Assembly: GCA_031398745.1 (NCBI GenBank) | Contig: JANNNX010000013.1 | Location: 1 to 21,668 of the forward strand | Direction: 5' to 3' | Origin: JANNNX01 sp031398745 | Lineage (GTDB): Bacteria; Actinomycetota; Acidimicrobiia; Acidimicrobiales; CADCSY01 | DNA: 21,668 nt | Part shown: positions 14,410 through 21,668 of the stretch, piece by piece | How positions within the stretch are numbered: the first letter of the stretch is position 1 | How the letters are laid out: each line of letters starts with the position of its first letter | Translations under genes and position numbers: made by a program | Notes under the pieces: model-generated | What the model saw: only the letters and a program-made list of their open reading frames with translations | What the model was told of the DNA's origin: nothing | Databases searched by the model: none

Positions 14410-14464
14410 GCGAGCAGCCCAACCGCTGCTCGCCAGCCTCCTGCGCCCGCCGGGCCAGGGGGCT
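14409..14464 (+). promoter_or_regulatory. leu attenuator: two consecutive hairpins
   Basis: Hairpin 1 is a perfect 10-bp stem (14409-14418 with 14425-14434, loop CCAACC) that begins at the leader stop codon. Hairpin 2 follows immediately: AGCCTCCTG (14435-14443) pairs with CAGGGGGCT (14456-14464), one G-T pair, enclosing an inner GCCC/GGGC stem (14445-14448, 14452-14455). A short T-containing stretch follows. Hairpin 2 is the likely terminator. An explicit alternative antiterminator pairing is not obvious to me. Confidence 0.65.
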
Positions 14465-14511
14465 TCGTGCTTTCCGGCCTACTCCCCGCCCAGGAACCGA
14501 AGGAATCCGCC

Positions 14512-16207
14512 ATGCCGCCCGCCTCCGTCAACCCCCGACCGATGCCGTACGACCGCTACCGGTCCTACGAGTTCGGCCAGCCCCTGGCCGACCGGACATG
14601 GCCCGACGCTCGCATCGAGCAGGCACCCCGCTGGTGCTCGGTCGACCTCCGTGACGGCAACCAGGCCCTCATCGACCCCATGGACCCGGTGCGCAAGCGG
14701 CGCATGTTCGACACGGTGGTGGCGATGGGCTTCAAGGAGGTCGAGGTCGGCTTCCCCTCGGCCTCCCAGCCCGACTTCGACTTCTGCCGAGCCCTGGTGG
14801 AGGACGACCTGGTCCCCGAGGACGTCTGGATCCAGGTGCTGGTCCAATGTCGGCCCGAGCTGATCGACCGGACCTTCGAGGCGGTGGCCGGGGCCAAGCG
14901 GGTGATCGTCCACTTCTACAACTCGACCTCGGTCTTGCAGCGCCGTGTCGTCTTCGGCGCCGACAAGGCCCAGGTGCTGCGGATTGCCACCGATGCCGCC
15001 GCCTACTGCCGCGAGCTCGAGGCGGCGCACCCCGAGACCGCGTTCCGCTACGAGTACTCGCCCGAGAGCTACACCGGCACCGAGTCCGCCTACGCCCTCG
15101 AGGTCTGCGAGGCGGTCATGGATGTGATCGGGCCCACCCCCGAGGTGCCGATCGTCCTCAACCTGCCGGCCACCGTCGAGATGTCGACGCCGAACCTCTA
15201 CGCCGATCGCATCGAATGGTTCCATCGCCACCTCTCCCGCCGTGACGCGGTGCTGCTGTCGTTGCACCCCCACAACGACCGGGGCACGGCGGTGGCGGCG
15301 GCCGAGCTGGGGGTGATGGCCGGGGCCGACCGGGTGGAGGGAACGCTCTTCGGCAACGGCGAGCGGACCGGCAACGTCGACGTGGTCACCCTGGCCCTCA
15401 ACCTCTTCAGCCAGGGGGTCGACCCCGAGCTCGACCTGTCCGACATCGACGCCGTCCGCCGCGTGGCCGAGTACTGCAACCGGCTGCCGGTGCACGAGCG
15501 CCACCCCTACGCCGGCGACCTCGTCTACACCGCCTTCTCCGGCTCGCACCAGGACGCCATCAAGAAGGGCCTGGCCGCGCTGCCGCCGGACTACGCGCAG
15601 TGGGAGGTGCCGTACCTGCCCATCGACCCGGCCCACGTGGGGCGCACCTACGAGGCCGTGATCCGGGTCAACTCCCAGTCGGGCAAGGGCGGGGTGGCCT
15701 ACGTGATGGAGACCGAGCACCAGATGCTGCTCCCCCGCCGCCTCCAGATCGAGTTCTCCAAGGCCGTCCAGACGGTCACCGAGGACACCGGCACCGAGAT
15801 CTCCCCGGCCGCCATGTGGGACATCTTCACCGGCGAGTACCTCCCGTCGGCCCCGTCGGTCGAGCTGCGGGCCGAGGAGATCACGCTCCGAGGCGAGCAG
15901 GCCCAGGTGACGACGCACCTGATGGTCGACGGGGAGCCCCTCACCATCAGCGGCACCGGCAACGGCCCGATCGATGCGTTCGTCACCGCCCTCCGCGACG
16001 GCCTGGGGGTGAAGCTCGATGTCGTCGACTACCACGAGCACTCCGCCGCCCGGGGGCTCCGACGCCACCGCCGTGGCCTACGTGGAGACGGTCGACCCGT
16101 CAGGGACCTTGCGCTGGGGGGTGGGCATCGACCCGAACATCATCACCGCTTCGCTGCGCGCCGTCCTCTCGGCGGTGAACTGGCGGCGGGCCGCTCCGAC
16201 GCTCTGA
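14512..16207 (+). CDS. leuA: 2-isopropylmalate synthase, C-terminus frameshifted
   Basis: Condenses acetyl-CoA and 2-oxoisovalerate in the first committed step of leucine synthesis. ATG 14512 has AGGA 7 nt upstream. The catalytic barrel has LRDGNQAL (46-53, Arg47/Asp48), HPHNDRG (His252, His254 metal ligands) and GNGERTGNVD (281-290). The C-terminal dimer/regulatory domain, which binds leucine, starts near 430. At the G run 16052-16056 the frame breaks: the uninterrupted frame continues as Arg/Gly-rich nonsense to 16245, while the +1 frame reads SDATAVAYVETVDPSGTLRW and on to a natural end at 16207. Removing one G restores a 564-residue protein. Either a homopolymer sequencing error or a real mutation that would disturb feedback inhibition. 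Expression is probably controlled by the leucine leader upstream. Confidence 0.9.
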
Positions 16208-16231
16208 TTCGCGGCCCGTCGTTGGGCCGGG

Positions 16232-16275
16232 TTGACGAGTTGTAACGGTGCTCCATAGCCTGCGACACCGTTACA
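16232..16275 (+). promoter_or_regulatory. Promoter and operator-like inverted repeat of module 1
   Basis: TTGACG (16232-16237) and TAGCCT (16256-16261) with an 18-bp spacer form a good promoter, 36 bp before the lipoprotein ATG. A perfect 10-bp inverted repeat, TGTAACGGTG (16241-16250) and CACCGTTACA (16266-16275), flanks the -10 box. Its arm sequence TGTAACG/CGTTACA recurs in the promoter of the second module. Confidence 0.6.
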
Positions 16276-16297
16276 TCCGACCCGGGGGGGCAAGCGA

Positions 16298-17851
16298 ATG
16301 ATGCGATGGACGTCGAGGACCAAGTGGCTGGCGCGGCTGGTGCCGTTGGTGTTGGTGATGGCGCTGGTGGCCGCCGCCTGTGGCGATGACGGAGATGACG
16401 ACAACGCCGGCGACGACACCGGCACCACCGTCGCGGGTGGCCCCCACGGCACCTTGCGCCTGGCCGGCAGCGACGTGACCAGCCTCGACCCGACCGTCGA
16501 GGGCGGGGCCGCCGAGAACTACCTGCTCCCCATCTTCGACACTCTGGTCGACTCCAAGACCCAGGACGGGACGGTCCAGCCGAGGCTGGCCGAGAGCTGG
16601 GACGTCGACATCCCCGGCGCCAGCTTCACCTTCCACCTCCGCTCTGACGTGACCTTCACCGACGGCACACCTCTCGATGCGGCCGCGGTGAAGGCCAACT
16701 TCGAGCGCAAGGCGCAGAACGACTCGCGGCTGTCGACCCTCTACAAGTCGCTCGAGGCGCCCGACGCCCAGACCTTCGTGGTCACCCTGAGCAGCTTCAA
16801 CAAGATCTTCCTCGACACCCTCGGGGGACAGGCCGGCATGGTGATGAGCCCGGCCTCGTTCGACGCCAACCCCGGCGAGGAGCCGGTGGGCTCGGGCCCC
16901 TACGTCCTCGACTCGTGGTCGGCCCAAAAGGTGACCTACGTGCCGAACCCCGACCACTGGCGGGACGGGGCGGCCAAGGTTGAGCATCTCGAGGTCTACA
17001 ACGGCCTGACCGACACCGGCGCTCAGCTCAACGCCCTGCTCAGCGGGCAGATCGATGTCGTCACGCTGGATCCGTCGACCGCCACCCAGCTCCCCGACGG
17101 CGACGACTACACGCTGGTCACCAAGCCGCAGTCGGCCTACGCCCTGGTCGTGCTCGATCGGGAGGGCACCAAGGTGCCGGCGCTGGCCGAGCCCAAGGTT
17201 CGCCAGGCCATGGCCCGGGCCATCGACCGAGAGGGAATCGTCGACGCGGTCCTCCAGGGCTACGGCCGGGCCTCGACCCAGCCCACCCCCGAGGGGGTCC
17301 GGGGTTACGACGAGAAGTGGGAAGAGGACCTCTCCTACGACCCCGAGGCGGCGCGAGAACTGCTCGCCGAGGCCGGCTATGCCGACGGCGTCGAGTTCGA
17401 CGTCCCCGTGAACTCGACCACCTCCACGTTCGCCACCGCGTTGCAGGCCATGTTCGAGGAAGTCGGCATCACGATGAACATCAAGCTGCTCGACAGCGCG
17501 GCCTACAACGACGCCGTCCGGGGCACCGAGTACCCGGTGACCATCTCGACCACCCTCCCGGTCGACGAGCCCTATGCCTCCATCTCGCTCTACCAGGGCA
17601 ACGGCCCCTTCAACACCTTCAAACTGGTCGAGCCGGAGCTCAACGACCTGGTCAGCAAGGCCGGCGAGACCACCGACGCCGACGAGCTGCTGACCATCGA
17701 CGAGGCGGTAGCCGAGATCATCGTGGGCGACGCCTTCGTGGTCACCGCGGCCGCCGGCGAGTCGATCGCGGCCCACAACGACAAGATCGCCACCATCGAG
17801 TGGGTTCTCAAGAGCCCGGGCCTCGACATCCTCGACATCACCATGAAATGA
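16298..17851 (+). CDS. Family 5 solute-binding lipoprotein (module 1)
   Basis: Extracytoplasmic substrate-binding protein of the DppA/OppA type (SBP_bac_5), 517 residues. A lipoprotein signal ends in VAAAC with the lipidated Cys28, followed by an acidic Gly/Asp linker. Family marks are LRLAGSDVTSLDPTVEGG, the LAESWDVD and FHLRSDVTFTDGTPLDA strands, VGSGPYVLDSW, and the C-lobe PKVRQAMARAIDREGIV and SYDPEAARELLAEAGY. It should capture peptides or other small organic molecules outside the membrane for an ABC importer. No permease or ATPase gene is next to it. A GGGGGGG tract precedes the ATG. The LLM monooxygenase starts 34 nt after its stop, so they are co-transcribed. Its 517-residue paralogue lies at 19213. 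Confidence 0.93.
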   Translation: MMRWTSRTKWLARLVPLVLVMALVAAACGDDGDDDNAGDDTGTTVAGGPHGTLRLAGSDVTSLDPTVEGGAAENYLLPIFDTLVDSKTQDGTVQPRLAESWDVDIPGASFTFHLRSDVTFTDGTPLDAAAVKANFERKAQNDSRLSTLYKSLEAPDAQTFVVTLSSFNKIFLDTLGGQAGMVMSPASFDANPGEEPVGSGPYVLDSWSAQKVTYVPNPDHWRDGAAKVEHLEVYNGLTDTGAQLNALLSGQIDVVTLDPSTATQLPDGDDYTLVTKPQSAYALVVLDREGTKVPALAEPKVRQAMARAIDREGIVDAVLQGYGRASTQPTPEGVRGYDEKWEEDLSYDPEAARELLAEAGYADGVEFDVPVNSTTSTFATALQAMFEEVGITMNIKLLDSAAYNDAVRGTEYPVTISTTLPVDEPYASISLYQGNGPFNTFKLVEPELNDLVSKAGETTDADELLTIDEAVAEIIVGDAFVVTAAAGESIAAHNDKIATIEWVLKSPGLDILDITMK

Positions 17852-17885
17852 CGTTCGCCCCTCCCACCGAAAGGCATCCCTCCCG

Positions 17886-19073
17886 ATGAGGTTCTCCACC
17901 TTCCACACCCCGATCACGCCCAGTCCTGAGGCCGACACCGCGGTCATCGACGACCTGATAGAGAGGATCTTCATCCTCGACGAGGGTGGCTTCGCCTGCA
18001 CCTACCTGCCGGAGCACCACTTCGACGACTACACGACCTACAGCAACCCGTTCATGCTGGCGTCGTTCCTGGCGCCTCAGATGAAGCAGGCCTACGTCGG
18101 CTTCTCGATCGCGGTGGTGCCCATGCACCACCCGGCTCGACTGGCTGAGATGGCCAACCTGCTCGACCAGCTGACCAAGGGCCGCTTCGTCTTCGGCATC
18201 GGCGGGGGCGGCATCCCCCTCGAGTCGGCCGGCTTCGGCATCCACACCGCGGACATGAAGGACATCCACGACGAGGTCTTCGAGTCGGTGCTCGAGCTGT
18301 GGGCCAAGAAGCCCGAGGACCCCCCGGTGCAGATCAAGGTGCGCGACCTGTACGAGGGCACCGTGTACCAGCGGATCATGCCGTCGGCCTACTCGCCGGG
18401 GGGCCCGCGGGTGAAGCTGGCGGTCTCCAGCCCCGACCGCATCGACAAGGCCGCCCGCTACGGATGGTCGGCCTTCATGTTCGGACCCATGCTCGGCATG
18501 TTCCGCCAGAAGCTGGAGGAGAACGGCCACAGCCCCGAGCGGATCGAGGAGATCCTGGAGTGGACGTCGGGCAGCGCCACCGTGCACGTGGCCGAGACCG
18601 AAGCCGACGCCCGGGCCGAGCTGCTCGAGGCCATGGCCAGCCGCAACGCGTGGGCCATCGGCCAGTTCGCCCTCAACGAGACGACGGTCAACACCTGGAT
18701 GCGGCTCAAGGCCGAGCGGCTGGGCGCGGTCGATGGGAACGACGAGGAGGCCCTGCTGGCCAACACCATCTACGGCACCCCCGAGCAAGTCATCGACAAG
18801 CTCCGGCCCTTCGCCGACATGGGCTACCGAGAGATGCTGCTGCAGATGGACCACGGCGTGTTCACCCCGTCGGTCATGGGGGCGTCGCGGCGGTCGATGC
18901 AGCTGTTCTGCGACGAGGTCGTGCCCTACTTCGACGCCTACCAGCCCGACCTGGCCGCGGGCGAGGCGGCGGCGGCGGAGATGCAAGAGCGCATGCGGGC
19001 CACGATGGCGGCTCGGATGGCCGCCGCGGCCAGCGACGACGCCCCCGGCGGAGCCGCTCCCGTTCGGGCCTGA
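17886..19073 (+). CDS. LLM-class flavin-dependent monooxygenase (module 1)
   Basis: Luciferase-like family oxidoreductase, 395 residues. It has MRFSTFHTPI at the N-terminus, LPEHHF at 41-46, MHHPARLAEMANLLDQLTKG, and the Gly-rich FGIGGGGIPLESAGFGIH loop. The C-terminal 45 residues form an Ala/Met-rich tail (EAAAAEMQERMRATMAARM) absent from copy 1. No signal peptide, so it is cytoplasmic. It directly follows the binding-protein gene and probably oxidises the imported compound or a product of it with reduced FMN or F420. The sequence is much closer to the copy at 20784 than to the one at 13260. A 17-bp hairpin terminator follows. Confidence 0.92.
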   Translation: MRFSTFHTPITPSPEADTAVIDDLIERIFILDEGGFACTYLPEHHFDDYTTYSNPFMLASFLAPQMKQAYVGFSIAVVPMHHPARLAEMANLLDQLTKGRFVFGIGGGGIPLESAGFGIHTADMKDIHDEVFESVLELWAKKPEDPPVQIKVRDLYEGTVYQRIMPSAYSPGGPRVKLAVSSPDRIDKAARYGWSAFMFGPMLGMFRQKLEENGHSPERIEEILEWTSGSATVHVAETEADARAELLEAMASRNAWAIGQFALNETTVNTWMRLKAERLGAVDGNDEEALLANTIYGTPEQVIDKLRPFADMGYREMLLQMDHGVFTPSVMGASRRSMQLFCDEVVPYFDAYQPDLAAGEAAAAEMQERMRATMAARMAAAASDDAPGGAAPVRA

Positions 19074-19095
19074 GCGCCCACCCCCATCGGGCGCC

Positions 19096-19133
19096 CACGG
19101 CCCCCGGTCCACCTCGGTGGACCGGGGGCCGTG
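19096..19133 (+). terminator. Very strong hairpin terminator after module 1
   Basis: The arms 19096-19113 and 19116-19133 are perfect 18-nt complements, in practice a 17-bp stem with a CTCG tetraloop. It lies 22 nt after the LLM stop and before the promoter of module 2, so the two modules are separate transcription units. No T-tract. Confidence 0.85.
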
Positions 19134-19155
19134 TCGCGTCCGGGGGAAGATTCCC

Positions 19156-19184
19156 TTGCCCACTGTCTGTGACGTCGTTACAGT
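19156..19184 (+). promoter_or_regulatory. Promoter and operator-like palindrome of module 2
   Basis: TTGCCC (19156-19161) and TACAGT (19179-19184) with a 17-bp spacer lie 28 bp before the lipoprotein ATG. The 15-bp near-palindrome TGTGACG-T-CGTTACA (19168-19182) overlaps the -10 box and has the same arm sequence as the inverted repeat at module 1. Confidence 0.55.
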
Positions 19185-19212
19185 CCGGGCCACAACGAGA
19201 GGGAGGGCTCGC

Positions 19213-20766
19213 ATGATGAGACGGTGGGGACGATCGGTCGCGGCTGTGGTGGCACTGGCCACACTGGCAATGGCCTGCAGCAGCGATGGCGACGACGGCA
19301 CCACCGGCACGACCGCCTCGCAGGAGGGTCCGAGCGGCACCCTCGTCTACGGGGCCAACGGCGACTTCTCCAGCTTCGACCCGCACGGCGGCAGCCTCGA
19401 GGTCGACCTCATCTACTTGCGGCCGGTGTTCGACACCCTGCTCGAGCAGGAGGTCGCCGGCGGCGACCTCACCCCGGGGTTGGCCACCGAATGGGAGGTG
19501 GTCGACGAGAGCCAAGTCCGCCTCACGCTGCGCGAAGGCGTCACCTTCACCGACGGGACCCCGCTCGACGCCGACGCGGTCAAGACCGCCCTCGAGCGCC
19601 CCACCAGCGGATCGACAGACACCGTGTGGACCCCGATGACGGTCGAGGTGATCGACGACCGCACGGTCGTGGTGACCCCCGAGACCTGGAGCGAGACGTT
19701 CATCAACAACCTGTCGAACCGCCAGGGCATGGTGACCTCTCCCGCCACCACCGACTTCGACCGGGCGCCCATCGGCTCGGGCCCCTGGATCTACGACGAG
19801 GGCGCCTCGGACGCTCCGCTCGAGTTCACCTACACCCTGAACGAGGACTACTGGGACCCCGACAAGCAGGGTGTCGAGCGCATCGAGATGCGGGCCCTGG
19901 CCGACGCCAGCGCTCGGGTCAACGCTCTGGTCTCGGGTGAGATCGACATCGCCCTGCTCGACGCGGCCAGCGTGCCGCTGGCCGAGGGCCAGGGCTACGA
20001 GCTGATCGAACGAGCGACCTCGACCTACAGCATCTCCGTGCGCGACCGGGCCGGTGACAAGGTCGAAGCCCTGGCCGACCCCCGGGTGCGCCGGGCCATG
20101 TCGCTGGCCATCGACCGGGAGGCGTTCAACGACAACATCCTCTTCGGCATCGGCTCCCCGGCGGTGCAGAACGCGGTCGAGGGTCAGCCCGGCTTCTCCG
20201 AGGCGCTCGAGGGCGACCTGTCCTATGACCCGGAGCAGGCGAAGGAGCTCCTGGCCGAGGCCGGCTATGCCGACGGCTTCAGCTTCGAAGCCAGCAGCAT
20301 CCAGCTCTGGCAGACGCGGCTGGAGGCGGTCGCCGGCTTCTGGGCCGAGATCGGTATCGACATGAAGCTGTCCGTCCTCGACCCTTCGGGGATCGGCAAC
20401 TACGCCACGTCCAAGGACGAGCCACTGTTCGCCATCGAGAACCCGAGCTACGACGTTCTCGGCTTCTACGAGGGCTCGTACATGCTCGACGACCCGACGA
20501 CCCCGGCCACCGAGGGCAACCAGAACCTCTACCAGATCCCGCCCCCGGCTGAACTCGAGGCCCTCTACGAAGAGGCCAAGGCCGCCGACCCGGCGGACCA
20601 GGGACCGATCCTGGCGCAGATGGCCGACTACATGTACGGCAACGGCGACCTGATCGCGGTGGCCCACATCAACGCAGTGGCCGCCTACAACGCCGACGCC
20701 CTGTCGGAGGTCACCTTCACCGGGGGCGTGTCGCCGTCGATCTACGGCATCCGGGTCATCGACTGA
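19213..20766 (+). CDS. Family 5 solute-binding lipoprotein (module 2)
   Basis: Second DppA/OppA-type extracytoplasmic binding protein, 517 residues, the same length as the module 1 paralogue. The lipoprotein signal ends in LAMAC with Cys22 and a Ser/Asp/Thr-rich linker follows. Shared family segments are LVYGANGDFSSFDPHGG, FTDGTPLDADAVK, APIGSGPWIYDEG, RVRRAMSLAIDREAF and SYDPEQAKELLAEAGYADG. The binding-lobe residues between these blocks differ strongly from module 1, which suggests a related but different ligand. GGAGG (19202-19206) precedes ATG 19213. The LLM gene starts 17 nt after its stop. No transporter membrane components are present. Confidence 0.93.
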   Translation: MMRRWGRSVAAVVALATLAMACSSDGDDGTTGTTASQEGPSGTLVYGANGDFSSFDPHGGSLEVDLIYLRPVFDTLLEQEVAGGDLTPGLATEWEVVDESQVRLTLREGVTFTDGTPLDADAVKTALERPTSGSTDTVWTPMTVEVIDDRTVVVTPETWSETFINNLSNRQGMVTSPATTDFDRAPIGSGPWIYDEGASDAPLEFTYTLNEDYWDPDKQGVERIEMRALADASARVNALVSGEIDIALLDAASVPLAEGQGYELIERATSTYSISVRDRAGDKVEALADPRVRRAMSLAIDREAFNDNILFGIGSPAVQNAVEGQPGFSEALEGDLSYDPEQAKELLAEAGYADGFSFEASSIQLWQTRLEAVAGFWAEIGIDMKLSVLDPSGIGNYATSKDEPLFAIENPSYDVLGFYEGSYMLDDPTTPATEGNQNLYQIPPPAELEALYEEAKAADPADQGPILAQMADYMYGNGDLIAVAHINAVAAYNADALSEVTFTGGVSPSIYGIRVID

Positions 20767-20783
20767 CGGCCGGGGCCGACGCC

Positions 20784-21509
20784 GTGAACGCGACGAAGTT
20801 CTCGCTCCAGATCAACCCCTACAACGACGTTCCCGACGACGACACCGCCCTCATCGACGGGATCATCGACGACGCCATCCGGGCCGATCAGGCCGGGATG
20901 GCGGCCGTCTACCTCACCGAGCACCACGGGAACCACCCCGGCAGCAGCTTCGTGCTGGCTGCCTACCTGGCCCGGGCGCTCGAGCAGGCCCACCTCGGGT
21001 TCTGCATCTGCACCGTTCCCTACCACCACCCCCAGCGGCTGGCCGAGATGGCCAACCTGCTCGACCAGCTGACCAAGGGGCGCTTCGTGTTCGGCATCGG
21101 GGGCGGCGGGCTGCCGCTGGACTCGGCCACCGTGGGCATCCACGCCGCCGACTGCACCCAACTGCATGACGACGTGTTCGAGGTCGTCATGCAGCTGTGG
21201 GACAAGCAGCCCGACGACGAACCGATCAGCTACGAGGTCGGGCCCTATTCCGGCGAGCTGATCCAGCGGGTGGTCCCTCGGGCCTACGGGCACGACCGGC
21301 CCCACGTGAAGCTGGCCGGGCTCGGCCCGCGCATGGGCAAGGCTGCCCGCTACGGCTGGTCGATCTTCTCGATGCCGGCGGCCGTCGTCGGCTACCGGGC
21401 CCTGCTCGAGGCCGAAGGCCACCCTCCTGACGTCGTCGAGAAGGCCATGGAGTGGACCTCGGCCAGCGCCATCGTCCACATCGCCCCTACCGACGACCAG
21501 GCCCGGGAG
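20784..21509 (+). pseudogene. LLM-class monooxygenase (module 2), 3' end missing
   Basis: Starts at GTG 20784, 17 nt after the binding-protein stop, and matches module 1's LLM protein in order and sequence: TEHH at 45-48, YHHPQRLAEMANLLDQLTKG, FGIGGGGLPLDSATVGIH, RPHVKLAGLGPRMGKAARYG and SASAIVHIAPTDDQARE. After about residue 242 (21509) similarity ends abruptly. The frame then reads CGSGWWMRGW and stops at 21578, which is the reverse complement of a ParA-type gene. About 150 C-terminal residues expected from the 395-residue paralogue are absent. Either the gene is truly truncated by a rearrangement or the assembly is chimeric here; I cannot tell which from sequence alone. Confidence 0.85.
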
Positions 21510-21668
21510 TGCGGATCTGGATGGTGGATGCGAGGTTGGTCGCCACGGTCGTCTTGCCGACGCCGCCCTTCGGATTGAAGACGGCGATGCCAACCATGGC
21601 CACCTTTTTATGCGCCCGTTGCAGCTCGCTCACTTTTTGGTCTTTTTCTTCGGGCAGCACTTCGGCAA
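21510..21668 (-). CDS. ParA/MinD (CpaE/TadZ-like) ATPase fragment
   Basis: The minus strand is open from the window's right edge through to the junction. It reads a charged linker (EEKDQKVSELQRAHKKVAM) followed by VGIAVF and the deviant Walker A NPKGGVGKTTVATNLA (21574-21529). This is the nucleotide-binding loop of ParA/MinD-type ATPases. An internal ATG lies at 21597, but coding-quality sequence before it suggests a longer N-terminus, as in CpaE/TadZ proteins. Codon choice (AAA, GAA, CAA, CAT) differs from all other genes here. Both ends are missing: the 3' part is lost at the junction near 21510 and the 5' part lies beyond the window. Confidence 0.75.

Noticed and set aside
16046..16060. 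Programmed ribosomal frameshifting in leuA
   Set aside because: LeuA is not known to need frameshifting, the break lies in a simple G5 run, and there is no obvious stimulatory structure or slow stop codon at the site; an indel is simpler.

Overview
The window is high-GC DNA with almost exclusive use of G/C-ending codons, tightly packed genes and TANNNT-type -10 boxes, some placed so close to the ATG that leaderless mRNAs are likely. Gene content (beta-ketoadipate operon with CatI/CatJ-type CoA-transferase, leucine-leader-controlled leuA, many LLM flavin oxidoreductases, FN3 plus 42-residue repeat surface protein) suggests an actinobacterium, perhaps of the Acidimicrobiia. The class is an inference; no rRNA or tRNA is present to settle it.

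Layout: (1) 1-2134, minus strand: a Thr/Pro-rich membrane-anchored protein followed by a secreted protein with three FN3 domains and at least five 42-residue repeats that runs off the left edge. (2) 2206-2820, plus: an acidic protein of unknown function. (3) 2974-5708: a PfkB-family sugar/nucleoside kinase (minus), divergent from 4-hydroxyphenylpyruvate dioxygenase (hpd, plus), then a GlcG/HbpS-like protein. (4) 5831-11744, minus: an eight-gene operon, transcribed as DinB-like protein, CoA-transferase A and B, pcaH, pcaG, pcaB, pcaD, pcaC, with start/stop overlaps at most junctions. It encodes protocatechuate ring cleavage through to 3-oxoadipyl-CoA; the final thiolase, a transporter and a dedicated regulator are not in view. 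(5) 11890-13143, plus: a membrane GAF-GGDEF diguanylate cyclase behind a sigma-28-like promoter. (6) 13260-14330: a first LLM-family monooxygenase. (7) 14374-16207: a leucine leader peptide with two hairpins followed by leuA (2-isopropylmalate synthase), whose C-terminus is split by a one-base frameshift. (8) 16298-21509: two tandem modules, each a 517-residue solute-binding lipoprotein followed by an LLM-family flavin monooxygenase. The two modules' promoters share a TGTAACG/CGTTACA inverted-repeat element. (9) 21510-21668: the second LLM gene stops abruptly and the sequence becomes the minus-strand 5' part of a ParA/CpaE-like ATPase gene with clearly different codon choice, a probable chimeric junction or rearrangement.

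How they work together: hpd (tyrosine to homogentisate) and the pca operon (protocatechuate to 3-oxoadipyl-CoA) make this an aromatic-catabolism neighbourhood. The paired binding protein/monooxygenase modules look like capture-and-oxidise units for an unidentified small organic substrate; no permease or ATPase gene accompanies them here. The most noteworthy items are these repeated modules with their shared operator-like element, the leu attenuator, the sigma-28-like promoter on the diguanylate cyclase, the leuA frameshift and the junction near 21510.
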